Positions 44,718 through 57,223 of a DNA stretch of 62,500 nucleotides are shown piece after piece (the first letter of the stretch is position 1; every line of letters begins with the position of its first letter). Below the pieces are notes generated by a model. It was not told where the DNA came from and did not search any database. It saw nothing but the letters and a program-made list of their open reading frames with translations. The DNA comes from Rhizobiaceae bacterium (GTDB lineage: Bacteria; Pseudomonadota; Alphaproteobacteria; Rhizobiales; Rhizobiaceae): assembly GCA_905339215.1 (NCBI GenBank), contig CAJPFN010000042.1, positions 1 to 62,500 on the forward strand, written 5' to 3'. A program made the translations under genes and the position numbers.

Positions 44718-46985
44718 ATGCGTGATCAAGCCGGCCCGCGCGTTCTGCTCAGACGCCTCCGCGAACTCATGGCGGAGGCGCTGGAGCCGCAGGAGCGCCT
44801 CGACCGCATCGTCCGCGAGATCGCCGCCAACATGGTGGCCGAGGTCTGCTCGCTCTATGTGCTGCGCGCCGATTCGGTCCTTGAGCTCTACGCCACGGAA
44901 GGCCTGAACCCCGGCTCGGTGCACCACGCCCAGCTGCGTCTCGGCCAGGGCCTCGTCGGCACGATCGCCGCCAGCGCCAGGCCGATCAACCTGTCGGACG
45001 CCCAGCGCCACCCGGCCTTCGCTTACCTGCCGGAGACGGGCGAGGAGATCTACCATTCCTTCCTCGGCGTGCCGGTGCTCAGGGCCGGGCGCACGCTCGG
45101 CGTCCTCGTCGTGCAGAACCGCACGATGCGCACCTATCGCGAGGACGAGCTCGAGGCGATGGAGACCACCGCGATGGTCATCGCCGAGATGGTCGCCACC
45201 GGAGACCTGGCGCGGCTGACCCGGCCCGGCCTCGAACTCGACCTGAGGCGACCCGTGTCGTTCAGCGGCATGTCGTTCAACGACGGCGTCGGCCTCGGCC
45301 ACGTCGTGCTGCACGAGCCGCGCATCGTCGTCACCGACCTGTTCAACGAGGACAGCGAGCAGGAGCTGCGCCGGCTGGGCAGCGCGCTCGGCTCGCTGCG
45401 CCTGTCGATCGACGACATGCTGTCCAGGCGCGACGTGGCCTTCGAAGGCGAGCACCGCGCCGTGCTCGAGGCCTACCGCATGTTCGCCAACGACCGCGGC
45501 TGGGTGCGCCGGCTCGAAGAGGCGGTGAGCAACGGACTGACCGCGGAGGCGGCGGTGGAGAAGGTGCAGTCGGACATGCGCGCCCGCATGCTGCACATGA
45601 CCGACCCCTACATGCGCGAGCGCATGAGCGACTTCGACGACCTCGCCAACCGGCTCTTACGCCAGCTGATGGGCCACGGGCCGGAGGCGCTGGCCTCGAC
45701 GCTGCCCAAGGACGCCATCATCGTCGCCCGTTCGATGGGCGCGGCCGAACTGCTCGACTATCCGCGCGACCGCCTGCGCGGCCTCGTGCTCGAGGACGGC
45801 GCGGTGACCAGCCACGTCGTCATCGTCGCCCGCGCCATGGGCATCCCCGTGGCCGGCCAGATGAAGGGCGCGGTGTCGATGGCGGAAAACGGCGACGCCA
45901 TCATCGTCGACGGCGAGGAGGGCCGCATCCACCTGCGGCCGCAGCCCGACGTCGAGGCCGCCTATGCCGAGAAGGTGCGTTTCCGGGCGCGCCGGCAGGA
46001 GCTCTACCGCGAGCTGCGCGCCAAGCCGTCGCAGACGGCGGAAGGCGTCCATGTCGACCTCCTGATGAACGCCGGGCTGGCCGTCGACCTGCCGCAGCTT
46101 TCCGAATCGGGGGCGGCCGGCATCGGCCTGTTCCGCACCGAGCTGCAGTTCATGGTCGCCGCCACCTTCCCGCGCGCCGAGGCTCAGGAACGGCTCTACC
46201 GCGACGTGATGGATGCCGCGCGCGGCAAGCCGGTCACGTTCCGCACGATCGACATCGGCGGCGACAAGGTGCTCCCCTATTTCAAGAACACCAGCAACGA
46301 GGAGAACCCGGCGCTCGGCTGGCGGGCGATCCGGCTCACCCTCGACCGGCCGGCGCTGCTCAGGACCCAGGTCCGCGCGCTTCTCAAGGCGGCGGGCGGC
46401 CGCGAGCTCAGGCTGATGCTGCCGATGATCACCGAGCTCGGCGAGATCTTCCAGGCGCGCGAGATCATCGACCGCGAGGTGCGCCACCTGTCGCGCTTCG
46501 CCCACGACCTGCCGACGAGCCTGAGGATCGGCGCCATGATCGAGGTGCCGGCGCTTCTGTGGCAGCTCGACGAACTGATGCGCTCGGTCGACTTCGTCTC
46601 GGTCGGGTCGAACGACCTGTTCCAGTTCGTCATGGCCGCCGACCGCGGCAACACGCTGCTTTCCGACCGCTTCGACCCGCTTTCGGTGCCGTTCCTGCGC
46701 GTGCTCAAGCAGATCGTCGACGCCGGGCAGGCCAGCGGCACGCCGGTGACGCTGTGCGGCGAGCTTGCCGGCCGGCCGATCTCGGCGATGGCGCTGCTCG
46801 GGCTCGGCTACCGCTCGATCTCGATGTCGCCGGCTTCGATCGGCCCGGTCAAGGCGATGCTGACGGAACTGCCGCTGGAGAAGCTCGAGGCCTTCCTCGC
46901 CGACGCCCTGTCTCGCCCGGGTGCCGGCCGCGACATGCGCGCCGAACTTTCCGCCTTCGCCGAAGAGCATGGCGTGCCGCTCTGA
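44718..46985 (+). CDS. ptsP: Nitrogen-PTS enzyme I (phosphoenolpyruvate-protein phosphotransferase)
   Basis: The 755-residue protein has an N-terminal GAF domain (about 20-160, e.g. GLVGTIAASARPINLSDAQR) and then enzyme I. The phosphohistidine is H366 in GAVTSHVVIVARAMGIPVAG, and the C-terminal PEP-binding barrel carries SVDFVSVGSNDLFQFVMAAD and VTLCGELAGRPISAMALLG with the conserved Cys. It passes phosphate from PEP to NPr (PtsO) and EIIANtr, a regulatory chain for nitrogen, potassium and polyhydroxybutyrate. Its place after lysC is typical of Rhizobiales. Confidence 0.96.
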   Translation: MRDQAGPRVLLRRLRELMAEALEPQERLDRIVREIAANMVAEVCSLYVLRADSVLELYATEGLNPGSVHHAQLRLGQGLVGTIAASARPINLSDAQRHPAFAYLPETGEEIYHSFLGVPVLRAGRTLGVLVVQNRTMRTYREDELEAMETTAMVIAEMVATGDLARLTRPGLELDLRRPVSFSGMSFNDGVGLGHVVLHEPRIVVTDLFNEDSEQELRRLGSALGSLRLSIDDMLSRRDVAFEGEHRAVLEAYRMFANDRGWVRRLEEAVSNGLTAEAAVEKVQSDMRARMLHMTDPYMRERMSDFDDLANRLLRQLMGHGPEALASTLPKDAIIVARSMGAAELLDYPRDRLRGLVLEDGAVTSHVVIVARAMGIPVAGQMKGAVSMAENGDAIIVDGEEGRIHLRPQPDVEAAYAEKVRFRARRQELYRELRAKPSQTAEGVHVDLLMNAGLAVDLPQLSESGAAGIGLFRTELQFMVAATFPRAEAQERLYRDVMDAARGKPVTFRTIDIGGDKVLPYFKNTSNEENPALGWRAIRLTLDRPALLRTQVRALLKAAGGRELRLMLPMITELGEIFQAREIIDREVRHLSRFAHDLPTSLRIGAMIEVPALLWQLDELMRSVDFVSVGSNDLFQFVMAADRGNTLLSDRFDPLSVPFLRVLKQIVDAGQASGTPVTLCGELAGRPISAMALLGLGYRSISMSPASIGPVKAMLTELPLEKLEAFLADALSRPGAGRDMRAELSAFAEEHGVPL

Positions 46986-47068
46986 CCGGCGATTGGTCCC
47001 GTGATCGATCCGGCGCGCCTGCCGCCTGCCAAGATGTCGCCTTTTCGGCACGTTGAAGGAACGCTCCA

Positions 47069-47962
47069 ATGCCGATCCATGAACTCGCGGCCGTCGGCGC
47101 CGCAACCTGCTGGGCTCTCACCGGGATAATCTCTACCGGACCGGCCGGCCATCTCGGCGCATTGGCATTCAATCGGCTCAGGCAGGTCTCCGTCACGGTC
47201 CTGCTTGCGCTCTACGTGCTCGCCAGCGGCAACTGGCAACAGCTCGATTCAGCCAATATCGGCCCCTTGATCCTGTCAGGGCTGATCGGCATCTTTGTCG
47301 GCGACACGCTGCTTTTCGCGACGCTGAACAGGGTGGGACCCCGGCGCTCCGGCGTGTTGTTCGCGCTCAACGCGCCGATTGCCGCGATTCTTGGCTTCGT
47401 CGTGCTTGGCGAGGCGCTTTCGTTCCAGGCCACACTCGGCATTGCGCTGACCGTGTGCGGGGTGGTTCTGGCGATCCTCTACGGCAAACGCCGCGACCAG
47501 CTCCACGCATGGGAGACGGTCAAGGGACCGCTTTGGGTCGGCGTCGCGGTCGGGCTGGGAGCGGCGATCGGCCAGGCCGTGGGGTCGATCATCGCCAAGC
47601 CGGTCATGGCGTCCGGGGTCGATCCCTTCCTGGCGTCGATGGTACGGGTGGCCGTCGCGGCGTTCTGCCTCAGCGTGCTGATCTCACTGCCCATTCCGGC
47701 GGTGAAGGCGAAGGGTCCCCTGACACTCAGGGTGGCGGTCATGACCATCCTCACGGGCGTGCTGGCGCTCGGCATCGGAATGACGCTCCTCCTGTTTGCC
47801 TTGTCTGGGGGGAATGTCGGCATCATATCCACGCTTTCGGCCACATCGCCGGTGATCATCCTGCCCATGTTGTGGCTGAGAACCGGCGAGCGCCCCGCAG
47901 GCGGCGCCTGGGTGGGCGCAGCGCTGGTCGTCATAGGCATGGGCTTCATTTTCCTACGCTGA
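47069..47962 (+). CDS. EamA-family (DMT) transporter inserted between ptsP and prfA
   Basis: The 297-residue membrane protein has ten predicted spans and two EamA repeats (RVGPRRSGVLFALNAPIAAI in the first; IISTLSATSPVIILPMLWLR with GERPAGGAWVGAALVVIGMG in the second). It resembles the transporter at 31311 in the last helices, so the two are paralogues. In the usual Rhizobiales order ptsP is followed directly by prfA, so this gene appears to be an insertion or local relocation. Its codon use looks slightly less GC-biased than its neighbours. The substrate is unknown. Confidence 0.82.
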   Translation: MPIHELAAVGAATCWALTGIISTGPAGHLGALAFNRLRQVSVTVLLALYVLASGNWQQLDSANIGPLILSGLIGIFVGDTLLFATLNRVGPRRSGVLFALNAPIAAILGFVVLGEALSFQATLGIALTVCGVVLAILYGKRRDQLHAWETVKGPLWVGVAVGLGAAIGQAVGSIIAKPVMASGVDPFLASMVRVAVAAFCLSVLISLPIPAVKAKGPLTLRVAVMTILTGVLALGIGMTLLLFALSGGNVGIISTLSATSPVIILPMLWLRTGERPAGGAWVGAALVVIGMGFIFLR

Positions 47963-48028
47963 GCGATTCGTTGAGCTTTGTGGCGTTCTCCGCTAATGCC
48001 GTCGCTGTCTTCATGGGTACCTAGCAGA

Positions 48029-49108
48029 ATGGTTTCACTTCCCCGCGACCGCATGGACCAGCTCGTCAAGCGATTCGACATGCTCGAGGCGCAGATGGCG
48101 GCCGGGCCGGATGCGGACGCCTATGTGAAGATGGCCTCCGAATACGCCGAGCTCGAGGGCATGGCGCGCAAGGTGCGCGAATTGCGCGCTACCGAGCGCG
48201 AGCGCGCCGGCCTCGAGGCGCTTCTGGCCGACCGGTCGACCGATTCGGAGATGCGGGCGCTGGCCGAGGAGGAACTGCCGGCCATCGACGAGCGCATCGA
48301 GGCCCTGCAGAAGGACATGCAGGTGCTACTCCTGCCGAAGGACGCCGCCGACGAGCGCAGCGCCATCCTGGAAATCCGCGCCGGCACCGGCGGCGACGAA
48401 GCGGCGCTGTTTGCCGGCGACCTGTTCCGCATGTACGAGCGCTATGCCGCCGCGCACGGCTGGAAGGTCGAACTGGTCTCGGCGAGCGAGGGCGACGCCG
48501 GCGGCTACAAGGAAATCATCGCCAGCGTCGCCGGGCGCGGCGTGTTCGCCAAGCTGAAGTTCGAATCGGGCGTGCACCGGGTGCAGCGCGTGCCGGCGAC
48601 GGAGGCGCAAGGACGCATCCACACGTCCGCCGCGACCGTCGCCGTGCTGCCCGAGGCCGAGGAGGTCGACATCGACATCCGGCCGGAAGACATCCGCATC
48701 GACACCATGCGCGCCTCGGGCGCCGGCGGCCAGCACGTCAACACGACCGATTCGGCGGTGCGCATAACGCACCTGCCGACCGGCATCATGGTCGTCTCGG
48801 CGGAGAAGTCGCAGCACCAGAACCGCGCGCGCGCCATGCAGATCCTGCGCGCGCGCCTCTACGACATGGAGCGCACACGCCTCGCCGACGAGCGCTCCGA
48901 ATCGCGGCGCCTCCAGGTCGGTTCCGGCGACCGCTCCGAGCGCATCCGCACCTACAACTTCCCTCAAGGGAGGGTCACCGACCACCGCATCAACCTGACC
49001 CTCTACAAGCTCGACCGCGTGATGGAGGGCGAGCTCGACGAGATCGTCGATGCGCTCGTCGCCGACCACCAGTCGAAGCTGCTCGCCGAAACCGGGGCGA
49101 ATGGCTGA
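48029..49108 (+). CDS. prfA: Peptide chain release factor 1
   Basis: The 359-residue protein is RF1, which ends translation at UAA and UAG. The GGQ loop is at residues 233-235 in [20 protein letters not shown], and the usual RF1 domain with ‘[20 protein letters not shown]’ and ‘[20 protein letters not shown]’ precedes it. The GGQ glutamine is the target of the methyltransferase encoded next. The prmC start lies inside the last codons (overlap 49101-49108). Confidence 0.97.
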   Translation: MVSLPRDRMDQLVKRFDMLEAQMAAGPDADAYVKMASEYAELEGMARKVRELRATERERAGLEALLADRSTDSEMRALAEEELPAIDERIEALQKDMQVLLLPKDAADERSAILEIRAGTGGDEAALFAGDLFRMYERYAAAHGWKVELVSASEGDAGGYKEIIASVAGRGVFAKLKFESGVHRVQRVPATEAQGRIHTSAATVAVLPEAEEVDIDIRPEDIRIDTMRASGAGGQHVNTTDSAVRITHLPTGIMVVSAEKSQHQNRARAMQILRARLYDMERTRLADERSESRRLQVGSGDRSERIRTYNFPQGRVTDHRINLTLYKLDRVMEGELDEIVDALVADHQSKLLAETGANG

Positions 49109-50009
49109 AGTCACCACACTCGGCGCGCTGCTTTCCGAGGCGCGCCGCCGGCTCGCTGCCGCCGGCATCGAGGGTGCGGCGCTCGATGCGCGGCTGCTGG
49201 TCGAGCATTTCGCCGGCGCCTCGCGCACGGACCTGGTGACGCGGCCCGAGCGGCCGGTTTCCGCCGATGCAGCGGCGGCAGTACTGGCGGCGATCGCACG
49301 GCGCGCCGCCCACGAGCCGGTCCACCGCATCCTCGGCTGGCGGGAGTTCCACGGGCTCAAGCTCGCGCTCTCGCCTGAAACGCTGGAACCGCGCGCCGAT
49401 ACCGAGGCGCTGGTCGACGCGGTTCTTCCCTTCGTCCGCGAGACGGCGCGCCGCAAAGGCTCGTGCCGCATCCTCGACCTCGGAACGGGCACCGGCGCGA
49501 TCGCGCTGGCGCTGCTGAAGGAGGAGCCACGTGCAACAGCCGTCGGCGCCGACCTTTCCGGGGAAGCGCTGCGCACGGCGCGCGCCAACGCCGAAGCCTG
49601 CGGCCTCGCCGCGCGCTTTGCCACGGCCCGCTCGGACTGGTTCGAAAAAATCGAGGGGCGCTTCCATTTAATCGCCTCGAATCCCCCATATATAGAGAGC
49701 GAGGCAATCGAGGCCTTGCAGCCGGAAGTCAGGCTGTTCGATCCGCGAGCCGCCCTTGACGGGGGTCGCGACGGGCTCGATGCCTACCGGATCATCGCAG
49801 CGGGCGCGGCAGGCCATCTCGAAGACGGCGGCCGCATCGCGCTGGAGATCGGGCATCGCCAGAAGGACGCAGTGGAAGCGCTGTTTGGCGGCGCCGGATA
49901 CCGGCTTTCGCGAGCGGTCAGGGACCTTGGCGGCAACGACAGGGTCCTCGTCTTTAGTCTTGCGGACGCCCCGGAAATAAAGCTTGGCAAGGCGGACGAA
50001 CATCGCTAG
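49101..50009 (+). CDS. prmC: Release factor glutamine methyltransferase
   Basis: The 302-residue enzyme methylates the GGQ glutamine of release factors. The SAM loop [13 protein letters not shown] (124-136) and the catalytic NPPY (194-197 in SNPPYIES) are present, after an N-terminal helical domain ending in [13 protein letters not shown]. It overlaps prfA by eight bases, so the factor and its modifier are co-translated. Confidence 0.95.
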   Translation: MAEVTTLGALLSEARRRLAAAGIEGAALDARLLVEHFAGASRTDLVTRPERPVSADAAAAVLAAIARRAAHEPVHRILGWREFHGLKLALSPETLEPRADTEALVDAVLPFVRETARRKGSCRILDLGTGTGAIALALLKEEPRATAVGADLSGEALRTARANAEACGLAARFATARSDWFEKIEGRFHLIASNPPYIESEAIEALQPEVRLFDPRAALDGGRDGLDAYRIIAAGAAGHLEDGGRIALEIGHRQKDAVEALFGGAGYRLSRAVRDLGGNDRVLVFSLADAPEIKLGKADEHR

Positions 50010-50261
50010 TTTCGCCGCAGCCGGATGAGACGAAGCAGGCAGTGCTGTTACCAAACCGGTTTCCATTTTGAAACAAGCTGCCTCCTTGCGTGAACGACGC
50101 CTTGGCTTCGTGCGGGGATCGTCCGGCAAGTAACTGAACCGTGACAGGATGGCACGTGGCGCCGACGCAACAGATGCGGGCGAGCACCGGCAAGAGGGTA
50201 CGGAACGGCAGGCACGATGCTTGCCCCGTTCGCGACCACCATTTCCAAATGTGAGAATCGG

Positions 50262-50924
50262 ATGAGGCCACAGCAACAGAACCGCCGCATGCGTGGGCGC
50301 AACAACAACAATCGCAAGGGGCCCAATCCCCTGACGCGCAGTTACGAGAGCAACGGCCCGGACGTGAAAATCCGCGGCTCGGCCCAGCAGATCGCCGAGA
50401 AATACGCGACGCTCGCCCGCGACGCGATGAGTTCCGGCGACCGCGTCATGGCGGAGAACTATCTCCAGCACGCCGAGCACTACAACCGCATCATCGCGGC
50501 CGCCCAGGCGCAGTTGCCGGTCCAGCAGCAGATGCGCGACCGCGCCGACGATCTCGACGACGACATGGACGACGAGGGCGACGACGAGAGCGCGGCGCCG
50601 CAGGAGATCAGGGCGGAGATCCGGGCCCAGCAGCCCGCGGTCGACGGCTCCGGCCCGCAGCCGGTGATCGACGGCGTGCCGGCCGAGGTGGCCCTGAACC
50701 AGGAGCCCGGCGAGATGAACGGTAGCCGCGAGCATCGCGCCAACGGCCAGACGCCCCGCGGCGAGCATGAGGACGGACCGCGCCGGTCGCGGCGTCCGCG
50801 CCGCGGCAGGGGCCGGCCCGACTTCGGCGCCGCCGGCGACGGCCCGGGTAGCGGCGACGGAGCTCCGGTTGCCGAGGCCGCGGGCCAGGACGGCGGCCAG
50901 GGCGAGCCGGCGCTGGAAAGCTGA
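50262..50924 (+). CDS. DUF4167 domain-containing protein
   Basis: The 220-residue protein starts MRPQQQNRRMRGRNNNNRKG and contains NPLTRSYESNGPDVKIRGSA, QQIAEKYATLARDAMSSGDR and AENYLQHAEHYNRII, the DUF4167 core. The rest is acidic then Arg/Gly-rich and disordered, like an RNA-binding tail. The function is unknown, though the position between prmC and clpB is conserved in Rhizobiales. An in-frame upstream ATG at 50217 is unlikely. A strong terminator follows. Confidence 0.9.
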   Translation: MRPQQQNRRMRGRNNNNRKGPNPLTRSYESNGPDVKIRGSAQQIAEKYATLARDAMSSGDRVMAENYLQHAEHYNRIIAAAQAQLPVQQQMRDRADDLDDDMDDEGDDESAAPQEIRAEIRAQQPAVDGSGPQPVIDGVPAEVALNQEPGEMNGSREHRANGQTPRGEHEDGPRRSRRPRRGRGRPDFGAAGDGPGSGDGAPVAEAAGQDGGQGEPALES

Positions 50925-50952
50925 TCCGCCGACACTTCGGCAATGCCATGCG

Positions 50953-50980
50953 AACGGCGGGGTTTTCCCCGCCGTTTTTT
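50953..50980 (+). terminator. Rho-independent terminator after the DUF4167 gene
   Basis: AACGGCGGGG, loop TTTT and CCCCGCCGTT form a perfect 10-bp stem directly followed by TTTT. It lies 28 bases after the stop codon and separates the prfA-prmC-DUF4167 unit from clpB. Confidence 0.9.
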
Positions 50981-51129
50981 GTTGTCGTCGCGGTTGCCGG
51001 CTGTCTTGAGGGCGCGCCGGGCAATCCCCATATCCGCCGCAACGGGACCTGCCTTCGCGAGAGAGGGGGTCCGTCACCCAAGGCTGATCCGGCGCCGCCT
51101 CGCGGGCCGGGGAGGGAACGGAGACAGAC

Positions 51130-53739
<2,610 letters not shown>

Positions 53740-53766
53740 GTCGCAGCCGACCGAGATCGAACGAAG

Positions 53767-53800
53767 ACGCCCCTGCGGCAACGCGGGGGCGTTTTGTTTT
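53767..53800 (+). terminator. Rho-independent terminator after clpB
   Basis: ACGCCCCTGCG (53767-53777), loop GCAA, and CGCGGGGGCGT (53782-53792) form an 11-bp stem with one T-G pair, followed by TTTTGTTTT. It lies 27 bases after the clpB stop. Confidence 0.88.
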
Positions 53801-53874
53801 GACACCAGCGACCCCGATCACGGGCTGACCCGTCCAACAGGCCGATCCGCTTCAACGATTGGGGTCCAGGCCGG

Positions 53875-54084
53875 TCACCAGCTCGGATCACGTCCATCGG
53901 GATCGATCTTGCTCGCCGCCGACGGCCGAGGACCATAGGGCGCGGCGTATGCCAAGGCGAAGGCTTGTCCGACCGCCGCGAACGTGGCGCTCATGGCGGC
54001 GACCAGACGCTGCCGGGGAGGCGTCAGGCTCGGTGCGTCGATACGGCGAAAGGCGATCGGGGCGGTGGTGATGATGTCGGTCAT
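53875..54084 (-). CDS. Small protein of unknown function divergent from the TPR regulator
   Basis: From ATG 54084, with a strong AGGAGG box upstream, the product has 69 residues: MTDIITTAPIAFRRIDAPSL, a hydrophobic Ala-rich middle (LVAAMSATFAAVGQAFALAY) and a basic, disordered end. The hydrophobic stretch may be one membrane span. No family recognised. It shares a 140-base divergent promoter region with the regulator at 54226 and may be its target. Confidence 0.5.
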   Translation of the reverse strand: MTDIITTAPIAFRRIDAPSLTPPRQRLVAAMSATFAAVGQAFALAYAAPYGPRPSAASKIDPDGRDPSW

Positions 54085-54225
54085 GGCGTCCTCCTGTGAG
54101 CACCATGAATCGCACCGGCGCCGCCTAAGGTCCTTGGCGGGGAGCTGAAGAATCCTGAACATCGCTGACGGTCGATTTCAGAACGGCCTTCGGGTAACCT
54201 CGCGATCTCAGGCGGGGTGTGCTGG

Positions 54226-55818
54226 ATGGACATTCAGTTCGGGAACTACCGGCTGAAACGCGCGGAACGGCTGCTGCTGGGTCCCGAAGGGCCGGTCGAG
54301 CTTTCGGCACGGTCGTTCGACATCCTCGTCACGCTGCTGGCCAAGCCAGAGCGGGTGGTCAGCAAGTCCGAACTGTTCGATGTCGTCTGGCCAAACCTCG
54401 TCGTCGAGGAAAACACGCTTCAAGTGCACATCTCGGCGCTTCGCAAGGTTCTGGCGCCCGGCATGATCGCGACCGTGCACGGCCGCGGCTACAAGTATTC
54501 CGGCCCGCGACCGCTGGAGGTCGACGCCGACAAGCCGGGCGATCCTTCCTTGCCCCGCGGCCGGGCCGACCCGATGGCACCGACCGGCCACAAGCCGGTC
54601 ATCGCCGTGCTGCCTTTCGTCAACGTTAGCGGCGACGCCGAGCAGGAGTACTTCAGCGACGGGATCACCGAGGACATCATCGTCGCGTTGTCCCGGTATC
54701 GTCCTCTCAACGTCGTCTCCCGGCACTCGTCATCGTGCTTCAAGGGCGTGGCCGTCGATGTCAGGGAAGTCGCCGAAAAACTCGGAGCGCAGTATCTGGT
54801 GGAAGGCAGCGTGCGCAAGGTCGGCGGCGGCGTCAGGATAACCGCCCAGCTTCTTGAAGCCGCGACCGCGAGCCATGTCTGGGCCGACCGATATGACCGG
54901 ATGTTGGACGACGTGCTCGCCGTCCAGGACGAACTGGTGCGGAGGCTCGCCAGCACCATCGTCGGGCATGTGGAGATGCACACCGACAGCCGTGCGCGGA
55001 CGAAGGCGACCGAAAGCCTCGACGCCTATGACTGCTGGCTCCGCGCGAACCACGGTTCCGTCCTCTGGACACCGGAGGGCAACCTGGCCTGCCAGCGGTT
55101 CCTGGAACAGGCGATCAAGCGGGATCCGCTTTTCGCGCGGGCCCATGCAAGCCTCGCCTTCTGCCATATTCGCACGGCGACGATGAATCCCGGCTCAGAG
55201 CAGATTGCCGCCCTCCACCGGGCGGCGGTTCTCAGCGCGGAACATGCCGTCCGGCTGGATGCGTTCGAGGCGCGGGCGCGCAACGCCCTCGGTTGGAGCC
55301 AGATGTACTTTCGCGAGTTCGAGCGGGCGCGGTCCGAGTTCATGCAGGCAGCGGCGCTGAACCCGAACGACGGCAGCGCCTGCATCGACCGGGCGCTGGC
55401 GCTCGCCTTTCTCGGCGAACAGGACGCCGCCGATGAGACCGCCGAGATCGCGGCGGTGCTCAATCCGCTGGGCGGCGAGTGGTACTGGTCGGTCCGCGCC
55501 ATGGTCCACTTCGTCGCCAGGAGGCATGACGCCGCCGAGGCGTGCTTCATGCTGGCGTCAAGGGATTCGCCCGACGTCTCGGCCTGGCATGCGTCGAACC
55601 TGACCCATCTCGGCCGGCATCGACAGGCGGAAGACCGTATGCGGCACTCCCTGGAAAGGCTCGGCCTGCAGTGGCGCGGAACCTCACCGATGCAGCCCCA
55701 GGACTTCCTCGGCTGGTTCCGCCACGTCAACATGCTCCGGCGCGACGAAGACTGGGACCATCTCGTCGCCGGGTTTCCGAAGGATGTCCTCCTTCCCGGC
55801 GACCGGGTCGGGGCATAA
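54226..55818 (+). CDS. Winged-helix transcriptional regulator with TolB-like and TPR domains
   Basis: The 530-residue protein starts with an OmpR/CadC-type winged helix (residues 1-95: ELSARSFDILVTLLAKPERV, EENTLQVHISALRKVL, HGRGYKYSG). Next comes the TolB-N-like domain often found with it (IAVLPFVNVSGDAEQEYFSD, GAQYLVEGSVRKVGGGVRIT, HVWADRYDR; about 125-225) and tetratricopeptide repeats to about 500 (LFARAHASLAFCHI, ALNPNDGSACIDRALALAFL). Unlike CadC it has no membrane span, so it is cytosolic. ATG 54226 is chosen over GTG 54217. Targets are unknown; a divergent small gene lies next to it. Confidence 0.85.
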   Translation: MDIQFGNYRLKRAERLLLGPEGPVELSARSFDILVTLLAKPERVVSKSELFDVVWPNLVVEENTLQVHISALRKVLAPGMIATVHGRGYKYSGPRPLEVDADKPGDPSLPRGRADPMAPTGHKPVIAVLPFVNVSGDAEQEYFSDGITEDIIVALSRYRPLNVVSRHSSSCFKGVAVDVREVAEKLGAQYLVEGSVRKVGGGVRITAQLLEAATASHVWADRYDRMLDDVLAVQDELVRRLASTIVGHVEMHTDSRARTKATESLDAYDCWLRANHGSVLWTPEGNLACQRFLEQAIKRDPLFARAHASLAFCHIRTATMNPGSEQIAALHRAAVLSAEHAVRLDAFEARARNALGWSQMYFREFERARSEFMQAAALNPNDGSACIDRALALAFLGEQDAADETAEIAAVLNPLGGEWYWSVRAMVHFVARRHDAAEACFMLASRDSPDVSAWHASNLTHLGRHRQAEDRMRHSLERLGLQWRGTSPMQPQDFLGWFRHVNMLRRDEDWDHLVAGFPKDVLLPGDRVGA

Positions 55819-55860
55819 CGCGTCGACGCGCCGCCCGTCGGATCGGCTGACCCACCATGG

Positions 55861-56121
55861 TCAGAACTGGCTCAGCCAGGTCGACTCGAGCGAGGTCTGC
55901 CGCGCCTTCAGCGTCTCGGCGAGCGGCTGCGGCAGCGGCGGGCGGCAGTCGAGTTCGCCGATGTCGTGGCGCAGATGTGCCGGTAGCTTGGAAATCAGCC
56001 GCTCCTGTCGAGCGATCCTCCGGCGGTCGCGGAACTCCCCGATGGCCTGTTTCCAGGCTGCGGAGACGGCATGAAGGCGCTGCGAAAACGCGTTCAACGT
56101 GATGGTCGGCTGGGCGTACAT
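55861..56121 (-). CDS. DUF1127-like small protein
   Basis: The 86-residue protein contains RRRIARQERLISKLPAHLRH followed by DIGELDCRPP, close to the DUF1127 motif (‘R----L--L----LRDIGL’), with an N-terminal helical extension. Short DUF1127 proteins bind RNA and affect phosphate and carbon metabolism in Agrobacterium; longer variants are not characterised. It diverges from the LysR gene at 56217. Confidence 0.7.
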   Translation of the reverse strand: MYAQPTITLNAFSQRLHAVSAAWKQAIGEFRDRRRIARQERLISKLPAHLRHDIGELDCRPPLPQPLAETLKARQTSLESTWLSQF

Positions 56122-56216
56122 CTCGATTACCTCCTGGGTTGGGAGGAAGATGCCGTTCTTCGCCGCTTACGGGAAACGAGTTGCACAAATGGGGCTCATG
56201 AGTGAATCTTATCGTC

Positions 56217-57134
56217 ATGGGCGTGCCCGCGGGATTGGACCTCGACCTGCTGCGAAGCTTCGTCGCCATCGCAGAAGAGGGCAGCTTTACGCGCGCGGCC
56301 GAGCGTGTCGGCCGGACGCAGTCCGCGGTATCCCTCCAGATGCAGCGCCTCGAAGGGGTCCTCGGCCAGATCGTCATCGTTCGTGGCAAGGGCGGCAGCG
56401 TCGAACTCAACCAGCAGGGCCGCTACCTGCTCGAGCGGGCCCGTGAACTGCTCGCCCTCAACGACGATGTCATGCGATCGATGCGCGCCGCGCCCGTGCA
56501 CGGCGTTATCAGGCTTGGTGTCGCTGCCGAACTCTCCGAGCAGCATCTGCCGAAGGTTCTCGATCGCTTTGCGCAGGTCTCGCCGGCAGTCGAGGTCGAG
56601 GTCGAGATCGCCCAGTCCTGCCTGCTCGCCCTGAAGCTGAAGAACGGCGAGCTGGATCTGGTCCTGCTCAGGGCCGGGCTCGAGCCACGGCAGTGGCCGG
56701 CGGTCGAGATCTGGCGCAGCCAGACGATATGGGTGACGTCCGCCACCCACCAACAGCATCTGCGCGACCCGCTGCCGGTGTCGACCTCTCCCGCCGGCTG
56801 CCAGTGGCGGCCCGCCGAGTACGGCGAGTGCCCGTGGCGCGCCATGGTCTTCCGCGCGCTGGAACAGGCCGGACGCAGCTACCGGATCGTGTCGACGTCG
56901 GCGACGACGCAGGGGCAGATGGCGGCGGCGCAGGCGGGACTCGCGATCACGAGCACGCTCGCCGAAGACCGCCTGCTCGAAGGGCTGAGGATCGTGCGGG
57001 CAGACGAGGGGCTGCCCGAACTTCCCGACTGCCGGTATCTGATGCTCAAGGGGCGCGACCCGCGGCAGCCGATGACGGACATCCTGGCGACCCAGGTTCA
57101 CGACGTCTTCGGCGGTGTCGATACGACCGCCTGA
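56217..57134 (+). CDS. LysR-family transcriptional regulator
   Basis: The 305-residue protein has a LysR winged helix-turn-helix at residues 8-65 (DLLRSFVAIAEEGSFTRAAE, RTQSAVSLQMQRLE) and an effector-binding domain from about 90 (VIRLGVAAELSEQHLPKVLD, GELDLVLLRAG, QMAAAQAGLAITSTLAEDRL). It is followed after 90 bases by a flavin monooxygenase on the same strand and is divergent from the DUF1127-like gene, which it may control. The effector is unknown. Confidence 0.88.
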   Translation: MGVPAGLDLDLLRSFVAIAEEGSFTRAAERVGRTQSAVSLQMQRLEGVLGQIVIVRGKGGSVELNQQGRYLLERARELLALNDDVMRSMRAAPVHGVIRLGVAAELSEQHLPKVLDRFAQVSPAVEVEVEIAQSCLLALKLKNGELDLVLLRAGLEPRQWPAVEIWRSQTIWVTSATHQQHLRDPLPVSTSPAGCQWRPAEYGECPWRAMVFRALEQAGRSYRIVSTSATTQGQMAAAQAGLAITSTLAEDRLLEGLRIVRADEGLPELPDCRYLMLKGRDPRQPMTDILATQVHDVFGGVDTTA

Positions 57135-57223
57135 TCAGGGCGTGCCGGCCGCGCTCTCCCGCCGCCTTGCCTCCACACCCCTTCCTGCTATGAAACGGGC
57201 CGCTTGGGAGGGAACCCTACGAC

